Virus record (IMG/VR): IMGVR_UViG_3300021437_000042
Span: 1 to 40,850 of that record
Origin: a virus
Direction: 5' to 3' (one strand)
DNA length: 40,850 nt
Positions 29,174 to 37,065 of the stretch are shown piece by piece. The notes below the pieces were generated by a model. That model saw nothing but the letters and a program-made list of their open reading frames with translations, had not been told where the DNA came from and ran no database searches. How positions within the stretch are numbered: position 1 is the stretch's first letter; every line of letters starts with the position of its first letter. The position numbers and the translations under genes are program-made.

Positions 29174-29776
29174 ATGAATGATGTTGCACTGCCCGAATAC
29201 TACGCTTTCAACAAGGATTGGTTCTCCTCGAACATTCCGATTCTTGATCAACTCTTTGCGCAAATGCTGGCAGAGGCGCCGCGGAAGATCATCGAGATTG
29301 GTTCGTATGAGGGCAGATCATCGTGCTACTTCCTGGACAAATGGCCGGAAGTGGAATTGCACTGCATCGACCCATGGGACGAGAAGATCGAGAACGATAG
29401 CCAGACCATGCAGGATGCCGAAGCGAAGTGGGAGCGCAACACTGCGGGGCGCGCCATCAAGCACAAAGGGCGCTCGAGGGATATCATGCCGCTGATGCTT
29501 GCAGATGAGGCGGGTACATTCGATATCGTTTACATCGATGGTTCGCACGACGCACCGGACGTACTGACCGATGCGGTGTATGCCTTTGATGCGCTGCGGA
29601 TAGGCGGCATCATGATCTTCGATGACTACGCGTGGCAGTTGGACGAGAAGACGCACGACTTGCTGCGCATCCCGAAGATGGCGATTGATGCCTTCATGAA
29701 CATTTACAGGCATCGGATGCGTCAATTGATCGGGGCGCCTGCGTTTCAGATTTATGCGCAGAAGGTGATGGATTAA
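29174..29776 (+). CDS. SAM-dependent methyltransferase (class I)
   Basis: A 200-aa protein starting directly after terL. Motif I is KIIEIGSYEGRSS (38-50), followed by LHCIDPWDE (acidic residue for the SAM ribose), TFDIVYIDGSHD (115-126) and ALRIGGIMIFDDY (140-152). This arrangement resembles Methyltransf_24-type enzymes that act on sugars or small molecules, rather than DNA methyltransferases: no NPPY/DPPY or PC motif is seen. Located between terminase and portal, it could modify a virion glycan or protein, but the target is unknown. Confidence 0.8.
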   Translation: MNDVALPEYYAFNKDWFSSNIPILDQLFAQMLAEAPRKIIEIGSYEGRSSCYFLDKWPEVELHCIDPWDEKIENDSQTMQDAEAKWERNTAGRAIKHKGRSRDIMPLMLADEAGTFDIVYIDGSHDAPDVLTDAVYAFDALRIGGIMIFDDYAWQLDEKTHDLLRIPKMAIDAFMNIYRHRMRQLIGAPAFQIYAQKVMD

Positions 29777-29782
29777 TCGCAG

Positions 29783-30052
29783 ATGAGCGATACACCGAAA
29801 GTTGATGAGATTCTTGCATGGGGTAAAGACGAAGGACTTACATTTGCTGATTTAGTGCTGTTAGCGCGTGACTTGGAGCGCAACGCGACACGATACGAGC
29901 TTCTTCGTTCTCATGTAGGTCAAAGTTTTGACGGGATGTTTGAAATTTCAGAATGGGATGCTACGGATAATGTGATGGGGAATCATCTTTATTTTGATAG
30001 CCCGGAAAAATTGGATGCTGCTATAGATGCGGCCATTAGGGCGTCTAAATGA
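29783..30052 (+). CDS. RYxLLRSH-domain protein, paralogue of the 17280 C-terminus
   Basis: An 89-aa protein. Residues 37-89 (RYELLRSHVGQSFDGMFEIS, then EWDATDNVMGNHLYFDSP, then EKLDAAIDAAIRAS) align end to end with the C-terminal domain of the leftward gene at 17280-17837. The short N-terminal part is acidic and helical. The stop overlaps the next start in ATGA. Function unknown. Confidence 0.6.
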   Translation: MSDTPKVDEILAWGKDEGLTFADLVLLARDLERNATRYELLRSHVGQSFDGMFEISEWDATDNVMGNHLYFDSPEKLDAAIDAAIRASK

Positions 30053-30255
30053 GAATACCTGCGCATTTGCGGCGCAAGGCCCGGGCTAATGCTGTGAGGC
30101 ATGTGCAATGGCAGCGGGAAGTACGTCTTAATTCACGGCTAAATACGATAGCGGGCATTACCGAAGAGACACTGCGATTTTTTGAAGACCGCATAAGTCT
30201 GCAACATTTAGAAGCGCAATTCGCAAAAATTGGCAACGCACATCATGACGCGTGA
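30049..30255 (+). CDS. Hypothetical basic protein
   Basis: A 68-aa basic helical protein (MRIPAHLRRKARANAVRHVQ, then EETLRFFEDRISLQHLEAQF) overlapping both the gene before (ATGA) and the portal gene (11 bases). It might bind nucleic acid. Function unknown. Confidence 0.5.
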   Translation: MRIPAHLRRKARANAVRHVQWQREVRLNSRLNTIAGITEETLRFFEDRISLQHLEAQFAKIGNAHHDA

Positions 30256-32431
30256 TGACGCCGACCGCGACTTTGATGCGATCTCAGAAGAGGAAATCTT
30301 TGAGGAAGCCAAAGATCGCCTGCATCTAGCGAATGAAGCCTATTCGCACAATCGCCAAGAGGCGAAGGCGGACATTCTGTTCCGCGAAGGCGATCAGTGG
30401 GACCACGACACGACCACTACGGCGAGCGAGGATACGCCAGAGCTTACGATCAACCTGACCGATGCCTATGTCACGCGCGTTGAGAACAACATCAAGCAAC
30501 AGAGGCCGCGTGGTAAGTGTCACCCAGTTGGGGACGGTGCAGATGTCGAGCTGGCTGAAATCATCAACGGTATTGGACGGCACATTGAAACAAGGTCTGA
30601 GGCATCGGTCGCTTACGATACGGCAGCAAAATGCGCTCTCACGGCGGGAGAGGGCTATTTCCGCATCATCGCCGAGTATGTCTCGCCCACATCGTTCCTG
30701 AAAGACCTGCGGATTCTGCCAATCCGCAACATCTTCACGGTGCACATGGATCCGGCGGCGATCATGCCGAGCGGTGCCGACCAGATGTGGTGCCTCATCA
30801 GCGTGAAGATGAAGCGCACCGAATATAAGCGGCGTTATCCGGATGCGAAGAACATCAGTTTCAACGATCTAACGCGCGAAGAATCTCGGCTTGACTGGGA
30901 GGACAAGGAAGAGATCCGGCTGGCTGAATATTTCAGGATCAGAGAGAAAGCGGAAACGCTATTCCTGCTTCGCAATTTGCAGGGCCAGGAATTCACGAAG
31001 TGGCGCTCTGAGATGCCGCGGGAGCCGAATAGCAAGTTCTCGCTTGAATATGCAACCAATCTGCTCGCATCGCAGGGCATCAGCATTGAAGACAAGCGCG
31101 ATTCCAGTAAGCAGCAAGTCGAGTGGTTCCGACTCAATGGCACGAAGGTAGTAGAGCGCCAGCAGATTCCAGGCCAATGGATTCCGGTCTTTCGGGTGGA
31201 AGGCAATGCAACCGATGTAGATGGACGAATATTACGTCGCGGCATGGTACGAGCGATGAAGGATGCCGCGCGGATGGTGAACTACGGCGAAGTCGCCAAG
31301 ATCAAGCGGCTGGGTTTGACGCCCAAAGCGCCATGGGTCGCGGCTGAAGGGCAGCTGGATGGGCATCCGGAGTGGGATGACGCCAATATGCGGCCCTATT
31401 CAGTCCTCACCTACAAGCCGATCGTGGTGGAGACCTCGGGCGGTGCACAACTGCTGCCGCCGCCCGCGCGCCAAATGCCGGCGCAACTCGAGCAGGGTTT
31501 TGCCGAATTCACAGCCGGCATGCGATCGAACTTACTTGCCATTGCCGGCATGCCCAATGAGCCGGGACAGGATCAACAAGGCCAAGTGGTGTCCGGTGTT
31601 GCGCTCAAGCGCCGGCAGGGTGTGTCGGATCAGTCGCATTATCAGTATTACGATCAGTTGACGCTTGCCATTGCGCAATGCTGGCGCGTCATGGTCGATT
31701 GGATCCCGCATTACTACTCTGAGGAGCGGATTCAACGCATCATCGGGGAGGATTCGACGCCGGAGATGGTGCCGATCAACAAACCCGAGATGGACGAGCA
31801 AGGCGCTGTCTCCAAGATCAAGAACGATTTGAGCGTCGGGCGATACGATGTGGTCATGGACACCGGGCCTGGATACGAGACCAAGCGCGAAGAGGGCGCC
31901 GAGAACCTGATCAACCTGCTGGGCGTGGCGCCGCTTGCTGAGCTCATCGCCAAGACAGGCGCAGACCTTGTGTTCCGCTCAATCGATCATCCCTACATGC
32001 AGGAGATGGCCGATCGCTTGATGGCAGCCAATCCGGAAGGCTTGCAGAAGATCATGGAAGGGCTGTCGAACCGGGCACGGTCGATCGTGCAGGCGCTTGC
32101 CAACGAGAATACTGCGCTGAAACAACAAGTACAGCAGCTTGCGACTGATCTAAAAGCGGGATTGAGCAAGACAGAGATGATTGCCGCAGCGAAAGTCCAT
32201 GATACGCAAGTAATGGCGCATACGAAGATTCACGATACACAAGTGCGGGCCGATACAGCCCTAGCTATAGAACATGCACGGGGCGGCGTAGCACTGGCAG
32301 TGGAGGAAGTTAGAGCTGGGGGCGAACTGCTTAACACGCATATTGAGGCAGCGCACCATCGAGCTGAGGCGGAACGGATGATGGAAGCGGCTGAGAGGGC
32401 CGAGAAGAAACCGAATGGAGCGGGCAAATGA
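30245..32431 (+). CDS. Portal protein, P22 gp1-like
   Basis: A 728-aa protein from the ATG at 30245. P22 portal is 725 aa. The N-terminal region (ANEAYSHNRQEAKADILFRE, then GDQWDHDT) and PELTINLTDAYVTRVENNI with QQRPRGKCHPVGDGADVELA are typical of P22-type portals ('R..........RP....P.g.g.....a.i..g..R.ie'). Further on come RILPIRNIFTVHMDPAA and FTAGMRSNLLAIAGMPNEPG with SGVALKRRQGVSDQSHYQYY. The C-terminus is a long coiled region, like the P22 barrel. The dodecamer is the DNA entry port and tail docking site. Confidence 0.9.
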   Translation: MTRDDADRDFDAISEEEIFEEAKDRLHLANEAYSHNRQEAKADILFREGDQWDHDTTTTASEDTPELTINLTDAYVTRVENNIKQQRPRGKCHPVGDGADVELAEIINGIGRHIETRSEASVAYDTAAKCALTAGEGYFRIIAEYVSPTSFLKDLRILPIRNIFTVHMDPAAIMPSGADQMWCLISVKMKRTEYKRRYPDAKNISFNDLTREESRLDWEDKEEIRLAEYFRIREKAETLFLLRNLQGQEFTKWRSEMPREPNSKFSLEYATNLLASQGISIEDKRDSSKQQVEWFRLNGTKVVERQQIPGQWIPVFRVEGNATDVDGRILRRGMVRAMKDAARMVNYGEVAKIKRLGLTPKAPWVAAEGQLDGHPEWDDANMRPYSVLTYKPIVVETSGGAQLLPPPARQMPAQLEQGFAEFTAGMRSNLLAIAGMPNEPGQDQQGQVVSGVALKRRQGVSDQSHYQYYDQLTLAIAQCWRVMVDWIPHYYSEERIQRIIGEDSTPEMVPINKPEMDEQGAVSKIKNDLSVGRYDVVMDTGPGYETKREEGAENLINLLGVAPLAELIAKTGADLVFRSIDHPYMQEMADRLMAANPEGLQKIMEGLSNRARSIVQALANENTALKQQVQQLATDLKAGLSKTEMIAAAKVHDTQVMAHTKIHDTQVRADTALAIEHARGGVALAVEEVRAGGELLNTHIEAAHHRAEAERMMEAAERAEKKPNGAGK

Positions 32432-33504
32432 GCATCGTTGTGCAAGACAGCAAAGGAGAATTGGACGCTTACATCAGCGAGCAGGAAGGTGCCGCCGAAG
32501 GCAAAGCGCCGGCCAAGGGAGCCGAAAAGCCGCCCGCAGAGGCCGCTGAGAAGCCCAATGGCGAGGGCAAGCCCGTAGATGAGCCTGAGGACGATCCGGA
32601 CGACCAAGAAGGCGAGGACGGCCTTACAGCGCGCCAGAAACGTGAACTATCGACCAAGATGCTCAAAGCCATCGGCAAGAAGCATCGGGAGATGAAGGAA
32701 GCCGAGGAATTCGCTGCGGCGCAATATAGCGAGCGGCGGCTTGCGGAGGCTCGAGCCGAGCAGTTGGAGCAGGAAATCAGGCGTGTACAGGCCGAAATGC
32801 AGGCCAAAGCGCAACCGGTGCAGGATCCCAATGCTGGGAAGCCCAAACGGGCGGACTTTGAGGACGATTCGACCTTTCAAGAGGCGTTAATCGAGTGGAA
32901 TGTCGATCAGCGCATGCGGCAAAAGGCGGCAGAAGAGGCAAAAGCGTCGAGAGAACGTGAACAGGCCGAAATCTTTGCGGTATCTCAAGAGCGGATAGCC
33001 AAGGCGATAAAACTTGTCCCTGATTACGAAGAAACCGCAAAAGAAGCAGATCAGGAAGTTCCGCCCGCAATATCGACGTATCTGGAGCGCGCGGAGATGA
33101 TTGCCGAGCTTTGCTATCACTTTGCCAAGAATCCGGAAGTATTGGAACGACTGCGGAAGCTGCCGCCCGTGAAGCAATTGGTTGAAATCGGCAAAATTGA
33201 GAGTACACTTAAGCCATTCGGGTCGGAAGACGGCTCGAAAGACGCATCCACCAACGGCGCAACGCCGAGTAGCGGTAACGGTAAGTTGAACGGCCAGCAG
33301 GCATCTGCGCCTGCCACACCGAGTGCCAGCGAAACGGGAACAGTCCCGAGCAAGGCCCGCACGAGCGCGCCGGTGATAAAGCCGTTAGGAAGCCAGAGCA
33401 TGATGCAGGCGGAAAAGGACGAGCGGGATATGAACACCCGCGAAGCCATCGCCGCTTGGCAACGTGAACGCAAGGCGAACCTCGGTTTACGCAAGCGTCA
33501 CTGA
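32428..33504 (+). CDS. Putative scaffolding protein
   Basis: A 358-aa acidic, highly charged protein starting in ATGA with the portal stop. Residues 1-60 are disordered and rich in Ala/Glu/Pro. Residues 70-190 are a long charged helix (EAEEFAAAQYSERRLAEARA, EQLEQEIRRVQAEMQAKAQ). The tail contains Ser/Thr/Pro-rich linker sequence and ends with the basic segment WQRERKANLGLRKRH. P22 scaffold is 303 aa, helical, and binds coat through a basic C-terminal helix-turn-helix. The order portal-scaffold-coat is that of P22, so the assignment rests on position and composition. Confidence 0.75.
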   Translation: MSIVVQDSKGELDAYISEQEGAAEGKAPAKGAEKPPAEAAEKPNGEGKPVDEPEDDPDDQEGEDGLTARQKRELSTKMLKAIGKKHREMKEAEEFAAAQYSERRLAEARAEQLEQEIRRVQAEMQAKAQPVQDPNAGKPKRADFEDDSTFQEALIEWNVDQRMRQKAAEEAKASREREQAEIFAVSQERIAKAIKLVPDYEETAKEADQEVPPAISTYLERAEMIAELCYHFAKNPEVLERLRKLPPVKQLVEIGKIESTLKPFGSEDGSKDASTNGATPSSGNGKLNGQQASAPATPSASETGTVPSKARTSAPVIKPLGSQSMMQAEKDERDMNTREAIAAWQRERKANLGLRKRH

Positions 33505-33537
33505 CGATCTCAGAAGCGGAATTTGCGAAACATATAT

Positions 33538-33560
33538 ACGTCATAGTGACGTGAGGTGAA
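33538..33560 (+). promoter_or_regulatory. Inverted repeat and ribosome site before the coat gene
   Basis: ACGTCA (33538-33543) and TGACGT (33547-33552) form a perfect inverted repeat with a three-base loop, immediately before AGGTGA (33554-33559), the ribosome site for GTG at 33567. A further CGTCA-C-TGACG lies at 33496-33506. Both share the sequence of the intron P1 helix. Confidence 0.5.
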
Positions 33561-33566
33561 TCGAAA

Positions 33567-33663
33567 GTGGCCAACCAGCTCCTGACGATCAGCATGATTA
33601 CAAATCGAGCACTGCCTGTGCTTGCGAATTTGTGCGTGTTGACCGACAAGTTTAACCGTCAGT
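33567..33663 (+). CDS. Major capsid (coat) protein, exon 1 (residues 1-32 plus one base)
   Basis: GTG start eight bases after AGGTGA. It reads MANQLLTISMITNRALPVLA followed by NLCVLTDKFNRQ, the N-terminus expected of P22-type coat proteins ('MaNtLLT..MItreaLrvLeN...f...vNRqYd'). In the genomic sequence the frame meets TAA at 33663-33665. Joined after base 33663 to 34379, the next codon becomes TAT (Tyr) and the frame continues QYDKEFGQKGRKIG, exactly the expected family sequence. Without splicing only a 32-aa peptide would be made. Confidence 0.85.
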
Positions 33664-34378
33664 AAACCAGAAGTCCTGCTGACGTTAAATGCTGTGAACT
33701 CGGTGGAACCCTACAGGTACAATGTTGTATCCAAGGCAATACCGAGCGAAGCCACGATGAAAGTATGTAGCAAATGCAAACAGGAAAAAGCGGTTTCTGA
33801 GTTCTATGTTCAGAAGCGCAGAGACTATATTAATCCTGAATGCAAAAGCTGTACGAAGAAGCACACCAGAGCGTATTACCGGAAACATCGGGAGTCGATT
33901 AGAGTGAAAGAGAATGCTCTGAATCGTGAACGCAGAAAGGCGCTTCGGAATGCGGTATTTGCTGCATATGGCGGTCCTGTATGTGCATGTTGCGGTGAAC
34001 GTGAACTGGCGTTTTTGACGCTGGATCACATCAACAACAACGGCGCAGCGGAACGTCGGAAGATTGCAGGGCGAGCGAATGCGGCAGGAACTTTTACTTA
34101 TGCATGGTTAGCCAAGAAAGGCTTTCCTCCTGGGTATCAAGTCCTGTGCATGAACTGCAATTTCGGGAAACGCATGAACAATGGCGTTTGCCCGCATCGT
34201 GGAACGTGTAACGACTACTCGCAAGAGGTAGGGGCAAGCGCCCCGAAGCGCAGCACGGCGGTTCTTTCGCTCGTAAGTCGAGCCGCCTGAAGATATAGTC
34301 TCCCCCCTGGTGAAAGCCAGGGCAGCGAGGGAAGATTCTCGCGGGCTCACCCCTAGCTAGGGTGTGTTGAAGGCAAGG
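33664..34378 (+). ncRNA. Group I self-splicing intron in the coat gene
   Basis: 715 bases. P1: exon CGTCAGT (33657-33663) pairs perfectly with the guide GCTGACG (33678-33684), giving the required U.G at the splice site. Possible P10: GAC of exon 2 (34381-34383) with GTC (33673-33675). CTCGGT (33699-33704) pairs with ACCGAG (33741-33746), in the context CAATACCGAGCGAAGCC typical of the P4 region. P7: GACTA (34213-34217) with TAGTC (34296-34300). P8: GGCGGTTC (34257-34264) with GAGCCGCC (34280-34287). The core element GAAGATATAGTC is at 34289-34300. Hairpins 34304-34323, 34326-34342 and 34348-34365 resemble P9 extensions. The intron ends with G (34378). Confidence 0.9.
33757..34290 (+). CDS. 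Intron-encoded HNH homing endonuclease
   Basis: A 177-aa protein; the ATG at 33757 follows GAGCGAAG, and a longer frame would run into ribozyme sequence. Residues 1-33 form a zinc ribbon (VCSKCKQEKAVSEFYV with C4, C7, then CKSC 29-32). Residues 74-147 are the HNH domain: CACCGERELAFLTLDHINNN (D90, H91) then GYQVLCMNCNFGKRMNNGVC. Relatives cut intron-free alleles to spread the intron, so the target is expected to be an intronless coat gene at the exon joint. The last 25 residues are encoded by P7 and P8 of the ribozyme and are probably not part of the catalytic fold. Confidence 0.9.
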   Translation: MKVCSKCKQEKAVSEFYVQKRRDYINPECKSCTKKHTRAYYRKHRESIRVKENALNRERRKALRNAVFAAYGGPVCACCGERELAFLTLDHINNNGAAERRKIAGRANAAGTFTYAWLAKKGFPPGYQVLCMNCNFGKRMNNGVCPHRGTCNDYSQEVGASAPKRSTAVLSLVSRAA

Positions 34379-35643
34379 ATGACAAAGAGTTCGGACAAAA
34401 GGGCCGCAAGATCGGCGCGACCTGTAACGTCCGCCTGCCTCCGCGCTATCTGGGTACGTTTGGGCCTGCGCTCAACGTAGAGCCGAGCACGGAGAACTAT
34501 GTCCCGGTATCGATCCTGTATCAGTACCATGTGGACATTCAATTCAACACGATTAACATGCTCCTCGACATTGACGAGTTCGAGGAGCGTTTCCTGCATC
34601 CGGCCTGTATCGCGGTGGCGAACCGGATCGACAACGATGGCGCCTACTTCGCCCTGCAGAACACTGCGCAGCGTGGCGGCACGCCGGGGACGCCCCCGAC
34701 GGCGTTCAAGTCGTTTTCGGATGCTCGAGCGGTCTTGGTGGCAGAGGGCATGCCAAAAGGCATGATCCCGACTGCGGTCCTTCACCCGCTTGCCTCCAGC
34801 TCGATGGCTGACAGCCTGAAAGGACTGTTTAATCCGCAGGCGCAGATTAGCGAGTATTTCGAGACTGGGATGGTGGCGGCGAAAACCGCAGGAGCGGATT
34901 GGTTCGAGGATCCGAACATTGCTAACTACACCACAGGCACGCTGAGCGGCACGCCGGTTCTGGCCGGGGCAACCTCTCCGACCGGTGGCACGGCGCTGCT
35001 CACCTCCGGCTGGGCGCAAAGTGGGACGCTTGAAATCTCTAACGGCGTCTCCAGCGCGGTCGCGCAATGCTACGTCGGCGACACGATTCAAATTCTCGGT
35101 GTCTACCCGGTGAATCCGCAATCCCGCGGGCGTTACGGGAATACGCTGAAGCAGTTTGTCGTGCTCCCGCCTGGCGGCTACGCGCAAATGACCGGAACGG
35201 CATCTCCTGGCGGTCCGCAGTTCGCAGCGGCAACGCTCGCACATGGCACGTTCAACGCATCGACGGGCCTGTATACCTCGAGCAGCGGTGGTCTGACCAC
35301 GGTCACAGTAGGCGAGTGCGTCATCTCAGGCGGGCAGTTCCAGAATGTATCAGCGGCGCCGGTCTCACCCTATACGCTGACCATCAACGGCGGGGCGGCT
35401 TCGGGGACTTCCAGCACGGAGAATCTATACTTTCACCGTGATGCGTATGCTCTGGCCTTTGTCGATCTGCCGCTCCCGCGCACTGCGGTTGAGGCAAGCC
35501 GGGCCTACGATGAGGATCTCGGAATCTCGATCCGGATTGCCACGCAGTACACCATCAACAACGACGCGGAGCCCACGCGTCTTGATGTGGCCTACGGGTT
35601 TGCGAGTCTGTACCGTTCTCTGGGCTACCGGATTTCGGGCTAA
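34379..35643 (+). CDS. Major capsid (coat) protein, exon 2 (P22/HK97-fold)
   Basis: Begins with AT completing Tyr33 and encodes 420 further residues; total spliced length is 453 aa (P22 coat 430). It continues DKEFGQKGRKIGATCNVRLP, PRYLGTFGPALNVEPSTENY and LLDIDEFEERFLHPACIAVA, all typical of P22-type coat N-arm and core. The middle (about residues 195-340) is a Gly/Thr-rich insertion of beta strands, and the end ENLYFHRDAYALAFVDLPLP with a final SLYRSLGYRISG is the family's C-terminal signature. The first bases of this region, back to TAG at 34354, are intron. Assembles the icosahedral shell. Confidence 0.9.
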
Positions 35644-35657
35644 GAGGAGCTACAAAC

Positions 35658-36062
35658 ATGGCATTCCCTGCAGTTACCAACGTAGACGGTTCCAACCCCG
35701 GCCCGAACAGTGGTGTCCTGCCCGATACCGTACAGACGCCCACTGGAAATGTCTGGAAGCTGGCGGTCTTCACCGTTGCGCTGACACCGGCGACGGTGGT
35801 GAACGCCGGACAGAACGAGCAGACTTTTGCGGTAACGGGGCTGCTCACGACCGATCTGGTGTTTGTCAATGCGCCGGTAGCATCCAACGCAGGTATCGGC
35901 ATCAGCGGTACTCGCGTCAGCGCGGCGGGCGTCCTGGCGATCAACTTTACCAATTCGGGAAGCACGACCACGGTCGGACCGCCCGGAAACTACACGGTGT
36001 TCGTCGCCCGGATTCAGCCGAACTGGGTACAGCCCACCTCTGGATCCAGCATTGACTGGTAG
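35658..36062 (+). CDS. Putative head decoration-type beta protein, copy A
   Basis: A 134-aa protein with GAGGAG upstream of the ATG. Residues 50-105 (EQTFAVTGLLTTDLVFVNAP, then GIGISGTRVSAAGVLAINFT) form a beta-sandwich pattern that recurs in the protein at 36720-37061. Its place directly after coat and its small size suggest a capsid decoration or head-fibre protein; this is inference. It begins MAFPAVTNVDGSNPGPNSG. Confidence 0.65.
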   Translation: MAFPAVTNVDGSNPGPNSGVLPDTVQTPTGNVWKLAVFTVALTPATVVNAGQNEQTFAVTGLLTTDLVFVNAPVASNAGIGISGTRVSAAGVLAINFTNSGSTTTVGPPGNYTVFVARIQPNWVQPTSGSSIDW

Positions 36063-36065
36063 CGC

Positions 36066-36704
36066 ATGAGCAAGAATGTCTTCATCGCCACACCCACTTA
36101 CAACGAGTGGGTGTGCATGGAATATGCCTCATCGCTGCTGGCAACCGGTGTGCATCTGGCCGGAGCAGGATATGGGTGCTATCACAGCGTAGCGCCCGGC
36201 AATCCGTTTCTGGATCTGGCGCGCAATCAGTTGGTCGAGGAATTCCTGAAAAGCGATGCAGATGACCTGCTCTTCATCGATGCGGACGTAGGCTGGGATG
36301 CAAAGGTCGTTACGCGGATTCTGTCCTACGATCAGGAAGTGGTCGGCGGCCTGGTTCCGAAGCGTGACCAAAAGAATGACAGCAGCTACCATCAGAACGC
36401 CATTACCGGTGTGATGAGCAAAGAGGGGCTGTTTCAGTCGCTCGAGCTTCCAACGGCATTCATGCGGATCCGGCGCTGTGCGTTTGAGCGGTTGAAGAAG
36501 CCCTATTTCCGGATTGGGGCGAGCAAAGAGGATTTTGGAGAGGATATTTACTTCTGCCGGCGCTGGTGCGAAACCGGTCAATTTGTATGGATCGACTCTG
36601 ATATCAGTTTCAGTCACCGTGGCGGTCGTGCATGGAGAGGTAACTTTTTCGAGCATTGCATCAGTAGCGGCCTGCTCAAGCAGGATGCAGCCAAGGCCGC
36701 TTAG
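36066..36704 (+). CDS. GT-A fold glycosyltransferase
   Basis: A 212-aa protein. The start MSKNVFIATPTYNEWVCMEY is the nucleotide-binding strand and loop of GT2-like enzymes; the metal-binding DxD is LLFIDADVGWD (69-79, D72 and D74). GEDIYFCRR (158-166) is the 'gEDv.fc.r' acceptor/catalytic region, and SFSHRG (181-186) supplies the His often used for metal. It has no membrane segment, so it would act in the cytoplasm. Lying between two related head proteins it may glycosylate a virion component; alternatives are modification of host glycans. Preceded closely by copy A. Confidence 0.8.
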   Translation: MSKNVFIATPTYNEWVCMEYASSLLATGVHLAGAGYGCYHSVAPGNPFLDLARNQLVEEFLKSDADDLLFIDADVGWDAKVVTRILSYDQEVVGGLVPKRDQKNDSSYHQNAITGVMSKEGLFQSLELPTAFMRIRRCAFERLKKPYFRIGASKEDFGEDIYFCRRWCETGQFVWIDSDISFSHRGGRAWRGNFFEHCISSGLLKQDAAKAA

Positions 36705-36719
36705 AAAAGGAATGGGAAC

Positions 36720-37061
36720 ATGCCTAGCCCCAGTGAATTAGCACGCGGTAACATCGTAGGGAACTGGGTACTTGCGGTGATGCTGTCGCCGGCCAGCGTG
36801 GCGGCCAATACCACGGCGGAACAGACCTTTGCCGTGACCGGTCTTGCGATGGGGGACTTTTGCGAGATCATCAAGCCGACCACGCAGGGCGGTCTAGGGA
36901 TCGTCAATTCTCGCGTGTCGGCGGCGGGTGTGCTTGCCATTGCATTTGCCAATGTGACCGGCACAGCCATTACGCCCACTGCATCGGAAGTCTATTCCTT
37001 GCTTGTGTCGCGTCCCGTCAATGTGGCGTCCAACGTAGCAACGCTGACATCTATTAACTAG
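36720..37061 (+). CDS. Putative head decoration-type beta protein, copy B
   Basis: A 113-aa protein, 15 bases after the glycosyltransferase, with AAAAGGAATGGG upstream of the ATG. Residues 33-85 (AEQTFAVTGLAMGDFCEIIK, then GLGIVNSRVSAAGVLAIAFA, then ITPTASEVYSLLVSRP) match copy A at 35658 over the same positions. The pattern 'eQtF.VtGl..gD.....kp...aglgi...RVSAa..laI.F.N...ta.tP....Y' recurs in phage head clusters. Decoration or spike-like role inferred. Confidence 0.65.
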   Translation: MPSPSELARGNIVGNWVLAVMLSPASVAANTTAEQTFAVTGLAMGDFCEIIKPTTQGGLGIVNSRVSAAGVLAIAFANVTGTAITPTASEVYSLLVSRPVNVASNVATLTSIN

Positions 37062-37065
37062 AGAC

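Noticed and set aside
33694-33756. Longer start for the intron endonuclease (21 extra residues)
   Set aside because: These bases form the P3-P4 part of the ribozyme, and the ATG at 33757 has a ribosome site and begins the conserved zinc ribbon.
34531-35643. Coat gene as a free 370-aa gene starting with GTG at 34531
   Set aside because: Sequence upstream to 34381 in the same frame is clearly coat protein (GQKGRKIGATCNVRLPPRYL), so the true start is in exon 1 at 33567.
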